Assembly: GCA_021199335.1 (NCBI GenBank)
Contig: JAJQIG010000050.1
Coordinates: forward strand, 1-61,783
DNA: 61,783 nucleotides
Direction of reading: 5' to 3'
DNA from: Oscillospiraceae bacterium
GTDB taxonomy: Bacteria > Bacillota > Clostridia > Oscillospirales > Ruminococcaceae
The notes below the pieces were generated by a model that saw nothing but the letters and a program-made list of their open reading frames with translations, had not been told where the DNA came from and searched no databases. Numbering within the stretch: the stretch's first letter is position 1; each line of letters starts with the position of its first letter. Made by a program: the position numbers and the translations under genes. Below, in pieces: positions 17,576-27,673 of this stretch.

Positions 17576-18766
17576 TTGGCTGTAACGGATGTTTCCGAAC
17601 TAAGGAAAAAAAGGCAGCAGAAAAGGGTTTTGCGCTTTGTGAAAAAGCTTGCTGTAATCCTTGCTGTTGCGGCAGCGGCTGCCGCCGTTATTCTTACAAA
17701 GGATATGTGGTACCCAAAGCTTGACGGTATACTCACAAAAATTCCGACCGCAGAGAATACATCGGAGCTTGCGGGCGGCTCGTTCCCTATCTCAATTGAC
17801 GGGGGAGCGTCGTATCAGCTTGAGGGGATGGACAACGCTGTGGCTGTCCTCGATGATTCCCACTTTATCGTTTATAATTATGACGGAAAGGAAATTCTCA
17901 GCGAGCAGCATACCTTCGCCAATCCGATTTTAACCGTTTCATCCAAAAAAGCGCTTATTTACGACCTCGGCGGAACATCATTCAGCCTTATGAGCAAATA
18001 TAAAACGGTTTACAGCAAGACGACCGATTCCGCTATCCTTATCGCAAAGCTCGGCAGCAATGATTACACCGCCGTTGTTACCAAGGACGATAAGTTTCTT
18101 TCTAAACTTATGATTTATGACGGAAGCGGAAACAATATTTTCAATTATGGCTCGGTGGAGCGTATAATCGATGTCACATTTGATTCGGAAAACAGCGGCT
18201 GCTACATAACCGCCATAGGGTCAAAGGGCGGGGTTATCGTTTCCAAAATGCTGTATTATAGGTTCGACAGAATTGACTATGACGAAAGCGGAAATCCCGT
18301 CCCTGTGTGGGAAACGGACGAGCTTGAGACCCTTGCGATTTCGGTAAGGCTTTTCGGCTCGGAGAATATTATAGTCTTTGGCGACAACATGTGCGCCTAC
18401 TACGATTTGAACGGGCAGCTTATAAATTATTATGAGTACGGTTACACCTTGAGCGGATATTCCTCCGATGGAAGCCTCGCCGCGCTTATTTTTGCCAATT
18501 CGGAAAATCGTAACACCACCTTAGTAACGGTCGATGGTCAAGCGGGGGAAATCACCGAAGTAAAGCTTGATTATTCCGCAAATTCCGTTCAGGTGGACGG
18601 CGAGCTTGTTTTTGTCCACAGCAAGGACGGAATTTATGCCTACAGCCCATTGGGCGAGCTTTCGTCAAGCGTTGAGCTTGAGAGCGATTACGATGATTTT
18701 AGGCGAATAGGCAGCTACATATTCCTTATGGGATATGACGAAATAAACAGAATTGATTTCAGATAA
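17576..18766 (+). CDS. DUF5711-like membrane-anchored beta-propeller protein
   Basis: 396-aa protein: short basic cytoplasmic N-terminus with RKKRQQKR, one membrane helix (about residues 22-42), then an all-beta extracytoplasmic domain of about 340 residues built from repeating blades (for example IVYNYDGKEI, LIYDLGGTSF, AYYDLNGQLI, YAYSPLGELS). This fits the DUF5711/WD40-like family of Clostridia. TTG 17576 is supported by AGGGGGTG seven bases upstream. Placed between truA and a CvpA-like gene, it is probably an envelope scaffold of unknown role. Confidence 0.75.
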   Translation: MAVTDVSELRKKRQQKRVLRFVKKLAVILAVAAAAAAVILTKDMWYPKLDGILTKIPTAENTSELAGGSFPISIDGGASYQLEGMDNAVAVLDDSHFIVYNYDGKEILSEQHTFANPILTVSSKKALIYDLGGTSFSLMSKYKTVYSKTTDSAILIAKLGSNDYTAVVTKDDKFLSKLMIYDGSGNNIFNYGSVERIIDVTFDSENSGCYITAIGSKGGVIVSKMLYYRFDRIDYDESGNPVPVWETDELETLAISVRLFGSENIIVFGDNMCAYYDLNGQLINYYEYGYTLSGYSSDGSLAALIFANSENRNTTLVTVDGQAGEITEVKLDYSANSVQVDGELVFVHSKDGIYAYSPLGELSSSVELESDYDDFRRIGSYIFLMGYDEINRIDFR

Positions 18767-18774
18767 AAAAGGAA

Positions 18775-19653
18775 ATGTTTGCAAATATGGACCTGTTTCT
18801 TGCACATATACTTGATATTATCCCGATATTGATTGTTATAGCCGCAGTCCTTATCGGCCGCAGAAGGGGATTTATCCGTATGCTGCTTTCCCTTGTGGGT
18901 TTTTTGGCGGCGGCGGCTCTTGCAACTTTCGTTAGCAACGCTTCATATGAATATGTCTACGACAACGCAGTGAAGCCATCTGTTATGAAGGTTGTGGAGG
19001 AAAAGGCTGACGAGCTTGCAAAGGAATACAATTCCGAGGAGGTTATTGCGGAGCTTTTCGGAGGGGATTCGCTGTCGGATTTTCTTAATAATTCGGAATA
19101 TGCGGATTCACTCTTGACGGAAAGCGACTTTCGTGATAAAATTAATAGTATGTTTACCGAATACTGCACAAGACTGACTGAATCGCTTTCAGGGGTTCTT
19201 CCCGATGAAATAGCGGAAAGCGCGCAGGCGTACCTGAGTGAAATCAGCATCATTGAGGATAAGAGCTTTGCCAAATTGCAAAACGGCGAGGCTTCGGCAG
19301 CGGGGCTTATTGAGGAAAATGTTATAAGACCCGTTATGCTTATAACGGTGAAAAATGTAATTTTTGCTCTTACATTTGCCGCTGCCTGCATTGTTATTTC
19401 TATCCTTATAAGGCTTGTCGGAATAATGCGCAGGGCTGAGGTAATAAGAGTGCCCGATTCATTCCTCGGCGGTATTCTGGGGTTTATCTATGCGGTGCTT
19501 ATAATTATGGCATTATCGCTGCTTTGCAGCTTTTTTATAATGCTGACAGGGGATGAAAATGCAGTTGTAAATAGCGAGGTTATTTCGGGGACGTATTTCT
19601 TTAAATACATCTACTCGGGAGCCTTTTGGCTGCTTTCCCTTATCCTAAAATAA
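18775..19653 (+). CDS. CvpA-like membrane protein
   Basis: 292-aa protein with the CvpA/colicin V production-like layout: N-terminal helices (ILDIIPILIVIAAVLIGRRRGF, then LLSLVGFLAAAALATFV) split from C-terminal helices by a long acidic alpha-helical insertion of about 140 residues. The GRRRGFIRMLLSLVGF motif is typical of CvpA. Start is uncertain: ATG 18775 lies almost on the ribosome site GGAAA, while ATG 18787 is about 13 bases away. Likely co-transcribed with the propeller protein eight bases upstream. Confidence 0.75.
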   Translation: MFANMDLFLAHILDIIPILIVIAAVLIGRRRGFIRMLLSLVGFLAAAALATFVSNASYEYVYDNAVKPSVMKVVEEKADELAKEYNSEEVIAELFGGDSLSDFLNNSEYADSLLTESDFRDKINSMFTEYCTRLTESLSGVLPDEIAESAQAYLSEISIIEDKSFAKLQNGEASAAGLIEENVIRPVMLITVKNVIFALTFAAACIVISILIRLVGIMRRAEVIRVPDSFLGGILGFIYAVLIIMALSLLCSFFIMLTGDENAVVNSEVISGTYFFKYIYSGAFWLLSLILK

Positions 19654-19671
19654 TTCTTTGGAGGACAACAA

Positions 19672-21984
19672 ATGCTTTGTACAAGATGCAAAAAAAGAGC
19701 CGCTGTGGTGTTTATTACGGCAGTGCAGGGCGATGAGAAACGTAATGAGGGGCTTTGCCTTGTTTGCGCAAAGGAGCTTGGAATCCCTCAGGTTAAGGAA
19801 TATATGGAACAGATGGGAATTTCCGACGACGAGGTTGAGGAATTTGCCGACCAAATGACGGATATTACCGAGGGTTCCGACGGGGATTATTTCCAAAGGG
19901 GCGGAACAGGTTCGTTCCCGAACTTTATTCAAAATCTCCTCGGCGGACTCCCCAAGGGCTTTGAAAAGGTCGTTAAGCCATCCGATAAAGCCGATTCCGA
20001 TGATGAGGACGATGAGGTTTCTGTGGAAGAAACACATACTCCCAATAAAAAAGATAAGTCAATGAAGCATAAAAAAACCAAATTTCTTGATTCCTACTGT
20101 GATAATCTTTCGAGGAAAGCGGATGAGGGCAAGCTCGACAATATTATCGGACGTGATAAGGAAATTGCAAGAACGATTCAGATTCTCTCACGCCGCCAGA
20201 AGAACAACCCCTGCCTTATCGGTGAGCCGGGCGTCGGAAAAACTGCCATTGCGGAGGGAATCGCTCAGAAGATTTCATCGGGCGATGTTCCGTTTAACCT
20301 TAAGGATAAGCGAGTTTACCTGCTTGACCTTACCTCGCTTGTTGCGGGAACGCAGTTCAGGGGCCAGTTTGAAAGCCGTGTAAAGGGTCTTATTGACGAG
20401 GTTAAGGCGGCGGGAAATGTTATTCTTTTCATTGACGAGGTGCATAACCTTGTCGGTGCGGGTGACAGTGAAGGCTCGATGAATGCGGCGAATATACTCA
20501 AGCCTGCCCTTTCAAGGGGTGAGGTTCAGGTTATAGGCGCAACAACATTCAAGGAATATAGGAAATATATTGAGAAAGACAGCGCGCTTGAACGCCGATT
20601 CCAGCCCGTTACAATAAATGAGCCTACCATAAGCGAAACGGAGGCTGTACTTTTCGGAATAAGAAAATATTATGAGGAGCATCACAAGGTAAAAATTACC
20701 GATGACTTGCTGCGTATGTGTGCAGTTCTTTCGGAGCGCTATATTAATGACAGATTCCTGCCCGATAAGGCTATCGACCTTTTGGATGAAGCCTGTGCCT
20801 GCAGAAGCATTCGCAGCAAGGAGCTTAGCGATTATGACAGAATTACAAAGGCTCTTGCGGAGGAAGAGGAAAACGTAACCGAAATTGAGGAAAACCCCGA
20901 GCCTGATTTTGAAAGGCTCGCTACCTCAAAGGCGGAGATACTCAAGCTTCAAAAGGAAAAGGAAGACGCCGAGGCCGCCGTAAGCAAAATTTATGTTACG
21001 GAGGAGGATCTCTCCAAGGTTATCGAGCTTTGGACAGGTATTCCCGCAAGCAAGGTTGTTGAAAGCGAATATAAGAAGCTCCTTAACCTTGAAGCAAAGC
21101 TTAAAGAGAAAATTATCGGTCAGGATGAAGCTGTTGAGCTTGTAAGCAAGGCAATCAAGCGCACAAGAGTTCAGCTTTCAAAACGCCGCAGGCCCGCATC
21201 ATTCATTTTTGTCGGACCCACGGGAGTCGGAAAAACGGAGCTTGTAAAGGTTCTTGCCGCCGAACTGTTCGATGGCACAGATCCGCTCATTAGGCTTGAT
21301 ATGACGGAATATATGGAGAAATATTCTGTTTCCCGCCTTATAGGCTCTCCACCGGGATATGTAGGATATGACGAAGCAGGTCAGCTTACCGAAAAGGTTC
21401 GCAGGAAGCCGTATTCCGTGGTTCTCTTTGATGAAATTGAAAAGGCGCACCCCGATGTTCTTAATATTTTGCTCCAAATTCTCGATGAGGGAAGAGTCAC
21501 CGATTCGCAGGGCAGAACGGTTAACTTCGAGAACACAATTATTGTTATGACCTCAAATGCAGGTTCTACCGATAAATCAACCGGCATAGGCTTCGACAGA
21601 ACAGCCGAGGATATTTCCAAGGAAAGGGCAATGAAGGCTCTTTCGGACTTCCTTCGTCCCGAATTTTTGAGCCGTATCGATGAGATTATAACGTTTTCTC
21701 CGCTTTCCTGCGAGAACTACGAGAGCATTGCGGCGCTTATGCTTGATGAAATGAAAGAACCGCTGCTTGAAAAGGGTATTACTCTTAAATACAGCAAGAA
21801 AGCTCTTGCGCTTATTGCGAAAAAGGCTTACGGACAGAAGTTCGGAGCGCGTGATATACGCAAGGTTATCCGCACGGATATTGAGGATAAAATCGCCGAG
21901 CTTATTATAGGCAGCACAGCCGAGCCCTTCAAGACAATAAAGATTGGCGAAAAGAAGGGTGAGCTTGATGTTATTGCGGAATAA
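19672..21984 (+). CDS. Clp ATPase (ClpE/ClpC type) with N-terminal zinc finger
   Basis: 770-aa AAA+ unfoldase that would feed substrates to ClpP. N-terminal zinc-binding motif CTRCKK...CLVCAK (residues 3-35) as in ClpE and McsA, then an acidic linker of about 90 residues with a basic KHKKTK patch. D1 has GEPGVGKTAIAEG and FIDEVHNLVGAG; a short coiled-coil M region follows (about 395-440); D2 has GPTGVGKTELVKVLA, LFDEIEKAHPDV and the Clp C-terminal domain. There is no ClpC-type N-domain repeat. No ctsR, mcsA, mcsB or clpP is in the window. GGAGG precedes ATG 19672. Confidence 0.9.
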   Translation: MLCTRCKKRAAVVFITAVQGDEKRNEGLCLVCAKELGIPQVKEYMEQMGISDDEVEEFADQMTDITEGSDGDYFQRGGTGSFPNFIQNLLGGLPKGFEKVVKPSDKADSDDEDDEVSVEETHTPNKKDKSMKHKKTKFLDSYCDNLSRKADEGKLDNIIGRDKEIARTIQILSRRQKNNPCLIGEPGVGKTAIAEGIAQKISSGDVPFNLKDKRVYLLDLTSLVAGTQFRGQFESRVKGLIDEVKAAGNVILFIDEVHNLVGAGDSEGSMNAANILKPALSRGEVQVIGATTFKEYRKYIEKDSALERRFQPVTINEPTISETEAVLFGIRKYYEEHHKVKITDDLLRMCAVLSERYINDRFLPDKAIDLLDEACACRSIRSKELSDYDRITKALAEEEENVTEIEENPEPDFERLATSKAEILKLQKEKEDAEAAVSKIYVTEEDLSKVIELWTGIPASKVVESEYKKLLNLEAKLKEKIIGQDEAVELVSKAIKRTRVQLSKRRRPASFIFVGPTGVGKTELVKVLAAELFDGTDPLIRLDMTEYMEKYSVSRLIGSPPGYVGYDEAGQLTEKVRRKPYSVVLFDEIEKAHPDVLNILLQILDEGRVTDSQGRTVNFENTIIVMTSNAGSTDKSTGIGFDRTAEDISKERAMKALSDFLRPEFLSRIDEIITFSPLSCENYESIAALMLDEMKEPLLEKGITLKYSKKALALIAKKAYGQKFGARDIRKVIRTDIEDKIAELIIGSTAEPFKTIKIGEKKGELDVIAE

Positions 21985-22058
21985 ACCGCAAAAAAACTTG
22001 AAATTTCAGCGGCTTTTGATTAAAGCTGACAGGGGATGGGGTTAATTCCGACAAATTA

Positions 22059-22094
22059 CGGTGTAGCCTTTAAATGGCTATGCCGTTTTTGTTT
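22059..22094 (+). terminator. rho-independent terminator after clp
   Basis: Ten-base stem CGGTGTAGCC (22059-22068) with GGCTATGCCG (22076-22085), two G-U pairs, 7-base loop, followed by TTTTTGTTT. It ends the ruvC-clp run, or alternatively acts as an attenuator in front of pheA. Confidence 0.75.
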
Positions 22095-22150
22095 AGGAGA
22101 GGATATTTTTTATTCGGAGCATTAAAATTGGGAAAGGATTGATCATATCT

Positions 22151-23266
22151 ATGGATTTATCGGAGCTTAGAGGGCAGATTGACAGAATTGACGCTGAAAT
22201 TCTTGAGCTTTTTGTGAAAAGAATGGAGGTCTGCCGTCAAGTTGGTGAGTTTAAAAGGGTGAACAAAATCCCTGTTATGCAGGGAAACAGGGAGCAGGAG
22301 GTTATTGAGCGCATTGTCGGCAATTCCCCGAATGAATATAAGGATGTTTCGGCTTTGTTTTTCCAAAATATTATGGATATAAGCAAAAGCCTCCAGAATA
22401 TTGATATGGTTGAACCGCCCTGCGCCGATGATTACAAGCGTTTTGTTCCCGAAAATGCGGAAAAAATCGCCTGCCAGGGTACGGACGGCGCATACTCGGA
22501 AACAGCCTGCAAAAAGCTGTTCGGAAACAAGCCCGCAAAATTTTACCACAGCTTTGAGGATGTTTTTTCGGCAGTTGAAAGCGGCGAAGCTGATTTCGGC
22601 ATACTTCCGCTGGAGAACTCTACAATCGGCTCAATCTCTGAAACCTATGAGCTTATGGCGAAGCATGATTTTTATGTCAATTCTTTGATAAGAGTTGAAA
22701 TAACGCATTGCCTTGCCGCCAAAAAAGGCACAAGCCTTTCCGATGTAAAAAAGGTTTATTCCAAGGGCGAGGCTCTGTCGCAGTGTTCAAAATTTCTCAG
22801 TGACGGCGGCTTCGAGAGGTGTGAGTACGCAAACACTGCCCTTTCCGCGGAGCTTGTACAGAACAGCAGTGAGCCTGTTGCGTGCATATGCTCCGAAAGC
22901 TGTGCGGAGGTGCATGGTCTTGATATACTTAGCAGAAAAATTGCCGATGCATATCCAAATTACACACGCTTTATTTGTTTTTCAAAGAACCTTACTGTCG
23001 GTTCGGATTCCGATATAATATCTATTCTTCTTACGCTTCCCCATGTAAAGGGTTCACTTAACAGGCTTCTTACAAAATTTTCCGTTAACGGAATAAATAT
23101 TACCAAAATCGAAAGCAAAAGCATTGCCGGCAGCAATTTTGAGTTTATGTTCTTCCTTGATTTTGTCGGCAGCTGCCTTGATTCTAAGGTTAAGGCTTTG
23201 CTTGAGGATTTGGACAGGGAAATGGGCTCGTTCCGTCTGCTCGGAAATTTCAGCGAGGTTGAATAA
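22151..23266 (+). CDS. pheA: chorismate mutase / prephenate dehydratase
   Basis: 371-aa fused P-protein making phenylpyruvate from chorismate. Residues 1-85 are an AroQ chorismate mutase helix bundle (LRGQIDRIDAEILELF, RMEVCRQVGEFK). Residues about 105-285 are prephenate dehydratase, with GTDGAYSETA and LPLENSTIGSI. A C-terminal ACT domain ends in the regulatory ESKSIAGSNFEFMFFLDF motif, implying phenylalanine feedback. ATG 22151 is used rather than the in-frame TTG 22139, which would sit on the ribosome site. A shorter spacing for either start is not ideal, so the start is moderately certain. Confidence 0.93.
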   Translation: MDLSELRGQIDRIDAEILELFVKRMEVCRQVGEFKRVNKIPVMQGNREQEVIERIVGNSPNEYKDVSALFFQNIMDISKSLQNIDMVEPPCADDYKRFVPENAEKIACQGTDGAYSETACKKLFGNKPAKFYHSFEDVFSAVESGEADFGILPLENSTIGSISETYELMAKHDFYVNSLIRVEITHCLAAKKGTSLSDVKKVYSKGEALSQCSKFLSDGGFERCEYANTALSAELVQNSSEPVACICSESCAEVHGLDILSRKIADAYPNYTRFICFSKNLTVGSDSDIISILLTLPHVKGSLNRLLTKFSVNGINITKIESKSIAGSNFEFMFFLDFVGSCLDSKVKALLEDLDREMGSFRLLGNFSEVE

Positions 23267-23293
23267 TATTGTCCGGAAAGGAGAGTGCATTGA

Positions 23294-24004
23294 ATGAATG
23301 AGCTTACGGCATCGGCAATAATAGCCTGCGCAGGCAGCTCCTCAAGAATGAACGGCATAAACAAGCAGCTTTACAGCCTTAAGGGGATTCCCGTGGCGGT
23401 GCGTTCAATGCTTGCCTTTCAGAAGCTTGATGAATTTACGGAAATAATTGTTTCCGCAAGGGAATGCGATGTTGGCGCACTAAAAAAGCTTGCGGTGGAG
23501 TATGGCATAACAAAGCTGAAAGCCGTTACTGTCGGAGGAAACACAAGGCAGGAGTCGATTTTTCGCGCATATTCCGAGGTTTCGAGGGAAACACGCTTTG
23601 TTGCCGTTCATGACGGAGCAAGACCGCTTGCCGACCCCGAAAAAATTCGCCGCTGTTTAAAGGACGCTATGGTTTTCGGCGGGGCTGCGCTTGGAGTACC
23701 CGTTAAGGACACGATAAAATATGTCGAGGGCGGATTGATAACCGACACCCCCGACCGCCGCAGACTTTATATAACCCAAACTCCGCAGATTTTCCGCAAG
23801 GATGTTTATGTAAAAGGCATAAACTTTGCAAACGATCATGAGCTTGATTTTACCGATGATTGCCAGCTTGCGGAAGCGGTTGGAGTAAAGGTATGCATGA
23901 CAGACTCCGATTACCGCAATATAAAAATTACCACCGAAGAGGATTTGGCAATAGCGGCGTGCCTTATTGAGAGCGCCGAAAAACGAACGGAGAATAAGCA
24001 ATGA
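23294..24004 (+). CDS. ispD: 2-C-methyl-D-erythritol 4-phosphate cytidylyltransferase
   Basis: 236-aa enzyme of the non-mevalonate isoprenoid pathway making CDP-methylerythritol. Shows the CTP-binding [14 protein letters not shown] with Lys in place, the VHDGARPL motif, PVKDTIK and the C-terminal [10 protein letters not shown] with [10 protein letters not shown]. The stop overlaps the ispF start by four bases (ATGA), so the two are translationally coupled. Confidence 0.95.
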   Translation: MNELTASAIIACAGSSSRMNGINKQLYSLKGIPVAVRSMLAFQKLDEFTEIIVSARECDVGALKKLAVEYGITKLKAVTVGGNTRQESIFRAYSEVSRETRFVAVHDGARPLADPEKIRRCLKDAMVFGGAALGVPVKDTIKYVEGGLITDTPDRRRLYITQTPQIFRKDVYVKGINFANDHELDFTDDCQLAEAVGVKVCMTDSDYRNIKITTEEDLAIAACLIESAEKRTENKQ

Positions 24005-24477
24005 TAAGAATAGGTCATGGGTATGATGTACATAGGCTTGTCTGCGGGAGAAAGCTTATTATAGGCGGCGCGGAAATTCCCTATGAAAAGGGCTTGCTTG
24101 GGCATTCCGATGCGGATGTTCTTGTTCATGCGATTATGGATTCAATGCTTGGTGCGCTTGCGCTTGGGGATATAGGGAAGCTTTTCCCCGATAACGATCC
24201 CGAATACAGCGGCGCCGACAGCATTCATCTCCTTGAAAGGGTAAATGAAATAGTTGCGGAGAACGGCTATGAGGTCGGGAATATAGACTCAACCGTTATC
24301 TGCCAGAGGCCAAGGCTTGCGGAGTATATTAACGATATGCGGAAAAATATTGCCGATGCCTGTAAATGTGACATTTCAAGGATAAGCGTTAAGGCGACGA
24401 CAGAGGAAAGGCTTGGATTTACGGGCAGCGGAGAGGGGATAGCCGCACATGCGGTAAGCATATTGCAGCGCAGCTAA
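24001..24477 (+). CDS. ispF: 2-C-methyl-D-erythritol 2,4-cyclodiphosphate synthase
   Basis: 158-aa MEP-pathway enzyme that forms the cyclic diphosphate. Metal ligands GHGYDVHRL (Asp/His) and the [15 protein letters not shown] loop are present, with the C-terminal [22 protein letters not shown] signature. It catalyses the step two after IspD, and the ispDF overlap is a common arrangement. Confidence 0.97.
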   Translation: MIRIGHGYDVHRLVCGRKLIIGGAEIPYEKGLLGHSDADVLVHAIMDSMLGALALGDIGKLFPDNDPEYSGADSIHLLERVNEIVAENGYEVGNIDSTVICQRPRLAEYINDMRKNIADACKCDISRISVKATTEERLGFTGSGEGIAAHAVSILQRS

Positions 24478-24514
24478 TTTTCGCAGGAAAAAACAGAGAA
24501 AGGAAATTATTGAA

Positions 24515-26989
24515 ATGATTATTCAATCCCTTAACGGAAACTGGAATGCCGTTTCTGCAGATGAGAAAATTCGTCTTGATGTTCCTGTGCCGGGGTCGAT
24601 TTATTACGGTATGCTTAAAAATAATATGATTGACGACCCTTATTACGGTCTTAATCAGTACAGCGCCGTGAAAATATCGGAAAATGATTTTATCCTACGT
24701 TATGATTTTATCCCCGAAGAGGATATTTTAATGTGCGAGAAACAGTATCTTCGTTTTTACGGCATCGATACTTCGGCAGAAATATTCCTTAATGACAGCG
24801 CAGTCGGAAATGCCGACAATATGCACCGCACCTACCAATTCGATGTTACGGGAATCGTTCATCAGGGTTCAAACACAGTAAGGGTTTACATCCATTCACC
24901 AATAAAGTACATACAGGATAAAAACGATGTTCAGCCGTTATGGGGAGTATCCTCCACAATGGAGGGCTATCCGCATATAAGAAAGGCGCATTATATGTAT
25001 GGCTGGGATTGGGGCCCGCAGCTTCCCGATATGGGCATATGGCGGAGCGTGGAGCTTTTCGGAGTAAGCGGCGGCAGGATTGAGAGCGTTTATGTTCGCC
25101 AACAGCATAAACAGAGCAGCGTTCGCCTTTCCGTTGAAACCAATCTTGAGGATGTATCCTCCAACGCCCTGCGTGTGGAATATACCATAATTGCACCGGA
25201 TGGAACAACATCCACAACGGGCGAAAATGTTACAAAGAAAAATTTCACTATGGATTTCATAATCGCAAACCCGATGCTTTGGAATGTCCGTGGATTCGGC
25301 GCTCAGAACCTTTATACGGTAAGAGTTAGGCTAACGGATAAAAGGCGGATAATAGATTATAAGGAGTTTGAAATCGGTCTGCGTACAGTGGAGGTCTGCA
25401 GAGAGCCTGACAGCTTTGGTGAGGAATTCTGTTTCAGGGTTAACGGGATAAAAATTTTCGCTATGGGCGCAAACTATATCCCCGAGGATAATATTCTTGG
25501 CAATTGCAGTCGTGAACGCACCGAACGGCTTCTCAGAAGCTGCGCCTCCGCAAATTACAATATGATAAGAGTATGGGGCGGCGGAATTTATCCCGATGAT
25601 TATTTTTACGAAATATGCGATAGGCTCGGACTTCTTGTATGGCAGGATATGATGTTCGCCTGCTCCGTTTATGACGGAAACGATAGGGCGTTCTGCGCAA
25701 ATGTCCGCCATGAGCTTGTCGATAATATAAAGCGTGCGCGCAACCATGCGTGCCTTGCAATGTGGTGCGGAAATAATGAGATTGAGTCCGCATGGCAGTA
25801 TTGGGGTTTGCCCAATGATCCCGACCTTAGGGAGGGCTACCTTAAAATGTTTGAGGAGCTTGCGCCTGAGGTTGTTGAACAGTACGGTTCGGAAACCTTC
25901 TATTGGCCTTCATCGCCGTCATCGGGTGGGGGATTCAATGACAGCGGAGCAAAAAATAAGGGCGATATTCACTATTGGGAGGTATGGCACAGCCTTAAAC
26001 CATTTACCGAATACAAAAAATATCTCTTCCGTTTTTGTTCGGAGTATGGCTTTGAATCAATTCCATGCATGAAAACAATTTCCTCCTTTGCGGAGAAAAA
26101 GGACCTTAACCTTATGTCCACGGTTATGGAAGCTCATCAAAAATGCGAAAACGGAAATCAGAAGCTTATGTATTATCTTGCTCAAATGGTGCATTATCCC
26201 TATTCCTTTGAGTCGCTTATATATGCAACGCAGATTGTTCAGGCGGACGCGATTCGTCTTAACGTTGAGCAGATGCGCCGCCATAGGGGAATCTGCATGG
26301 GCTCGCTCTATTGGCAGGTTAATGACAGCAACCCCGTTATTTCATGGTCGTCCATAGACTATTTCGGGCGGTGGAAGGCGCTTCATTATTATGCGAAAAA
26401 ATTTTATGCGCCTGTGCTTTGTTCCGTTGACGACAGCGACAGGGATAACCTTGTCATAAACGTTTCCAACGAAAGAACGGCTGAGTTCACGGGTATGATT
26501 AAATGGCGGCTCCGCAGGAACACATCGGAAATTCTTGCCGAGGGTGAGCTTGACGGTATCTCCGTTCCGCCCCTTTCGGCTAAAAATTGCCTTATCCTCA
26601 CGAATGAAATGACGGGTGCGGATAAAAATGTCTACGGCGAGGTTTATCTTGAGATTATGCTTCTCCACAACAGTGCAATTATAAGCAGCTTAACCTATAT
26701 GTACTGCCTGCCAAAGCAGTTTGAATTTCTTGACCCGAAAATAACCTTTAAAACCGACACAATTGCCGATAAGTACAGAATCACGCTTAATTCCGAGAGC
26801 TTTGCAAAGGGAGTTTGCCTTGATTTCGATGAAACCGACTGCGTTTTCAGCGATAATTGGTTCGATATGCACGGTCAGGAGGTTTACGTTCTTGTTAATA
26901 AGGATATGCTTCCGCCGAATTATACCGCTAAGGATATTGATGAAAAGCTCAAGGTAAGGTCATACTACGACCTTTCAAAGCCGCAATAA
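24515..26989 (+). CDS. GH2 beta-mannosidase
   Basis: 824-aa glycoside hydrolase family 2 enzyme predicted to release beta-linked mannose from oligosaccharides in the cytoplasm; no signal peptide is seen. An N-terminal jelly-roll domain (LNGNWN start, YGMDW-like GWDWGPQ motif), an Ig-like domain and a TIM barrel follow. The acid/base is Glu422 in MWCGNNE and the nucleophile Glu510 in FCSEYGFES. A C-terminal beta domain follows from about residue 640. No transporter or other mannan-degrading gene is adjacent; it lies alone between ispF and an HD hydrolase, so its regulation is unclear. Confidence 0.9.
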   Translation: MIIQSLNGNWNAVSADEKIRLDVPVPGSIYYGMLKNNMIDDPYYGLNQYSAVKISENDFILRYDFIPEEDILMCEKQYLRFYGIDTSAEIFLNDSAVGNADNMHRTYQFDVTGIVHQGSNTVRVYIHSPIKYIQDKNDVQPLWGVSSTMEGYPHIRKAHYMYGWDWGPQLPDMGIWRSVELFGVSGGRIESVYVRQQHKQSSVRLSVETNLEDVSSNALRVEYTIIAPDGTTSTTGENVTKKNFTMDFIIANPMLWNVRGFGAQNLYTVRVRLTDKRRIIDYKEFEIGLRTVEVCREPDSFGEEFCFRVNGIKIFAMGANYIPEDNILGNCSRERTERLLRSCASANYNMIRVWGGGIYPDDYFYEICDRLGLLVWQDMMFACSVYDGNDRAFCANVRHELVDNIKRARNHACLAMWCGNNEIESAWQYWGLPNDPDLREGYLKMFEELAPEVVEQYGSETFYWPSSPSSGGGFNDSGAKNKGDIHYWEVWHSLKPFTEYKKYLFRFCSEYGFESIPCMKTISSFAEKKDLNLMSTVMEAHQKCENGNQKLMYYLAQMVHYPYSFESLIYATQIVQADAIRLNVEQMRRHRGICMGSLYWQVNDSNPVISWSSIDYFGRWKALHYYAKKFYAPVLCSVDDSDRDNLVINVSNERTAEFTGMIKWRLRRNTSEILAEGELDGISVPPLSAKNCLILTNEMTGADKNVYGEVYLEIMLLHNSAIISSLTYMYCLPKQFEFLDPKITFKTDTIADKYRITLNSESFAKGVCLDFDETDCVFSDNWFDMHGQEVYVLVNKDMLPPNYTAKDIDEKLKVRSYYDLSKPQ

Positions 26990-27001
26990 GGGAGGTTGCC
27001 T

Positions 27002-27592
27002 ATGAATAACAGTCTTAAGGATGAATTTGTTGCGATTTATCGGGAGAACATTAAGAGGGACGGGGCGGAGAAGCTCCTTGATTATATGCTGAAAAGTGAT
27101 TTTTTCATTGCCCCTGCAAGCACCCGTTTTCACGGCTCGCACGAGGGGGGCTTGCTTGAGCACAGCCTTAACGTCTATCACTGCCTTAAGGATTATCTTG
27201 AGCGTGAAAGAGCAAAAAATGTCTACAACATGAATTATTCCGAAGAAACGATTGCCCTTTGCGCTCTGCTTCATGATATATGCAAGATAAATTTTTATAA
27301 GGTTGACTACCGCAACGCAAAAAATGATGCGGGACAATGGGAGAAAGTGCCTTATTACACAATTGATGACACTCTCCCGTATGGTCACGGCGAAAAATCG
27401 GTATATATAATTTCGGGATATATGCGCCTTTCCCGTGAAGAGGCTTTTGCGATACGCTATCATATGGGCTTTTCGGGAATCGAGGATAAAAATTCCATAG
27501 GCAAGGCGTTTGAAATGTTTCCGCTTGCGTTTGCGCTTTCCGTTGCTGATATGGAGGCTACATATTACCTTGAGGGCGGGGAGCAGAAATAA
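27002..27592 (+). CDS. HD-domain hydrolase
   Basis: 196-aa metal-dependent phosphohydrolase. HD-fold ligands: His in HEGGLLEHSLNV, the HD doublet in LCALLHDICKINFY, and downstream YGHGEKS plus RYHMGF. The family includes nucleotide phosphohydrolases and the 3'-5' exonuclease YhaM, which it resembles in length and motifs. I assign only HD hydrolase. ATG 27002 has GGAGG at 26991-26995, so translation starts here rather than at the in-frame TTG 26996. Seven bases separate it from the mannosidase stop. Confidence 0.85.
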   Translation: MNNSLKDEFVAIYRENIKRDGAEKLLDYMLKSDFFIAPASTRFHGSHEGGLLEHSLNVYHCLKDYLERERAKNVYNMNYSEETIALCALLHDICKINFYKVDYRNAKNDAGQWEKVPYYTIDDTLPYGHGEKSVYIISGYMRLSREEAFAIRYHMGFSGIEDKNSIGKAFEMFPLAFALSVADMEATYYLEGGEQK

Positions 27593-27610
27593 TCCCATAT
27601 ATTTTGTAAA

Positions 27611-27662
27611 AAAAATTAAGGCAGTACTGCGCAATGATTTTGTGCGGTGCCGCCTTAAATTA
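27611..27662. terminator. long bidirectional terminator hairpin
   Basis: Arms starting near 27615 (TTAAGGC...) and ending near 27660 (...GCCTTAA) pair over about 16 bases, with three G-U pairs and one mismatch around an eight-base loop. A and T tracts flank it, so it serves the convergent HD and TauE genes. Confidence 0.75.
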
Positions 27663-27673
27663 TTTACAATATA

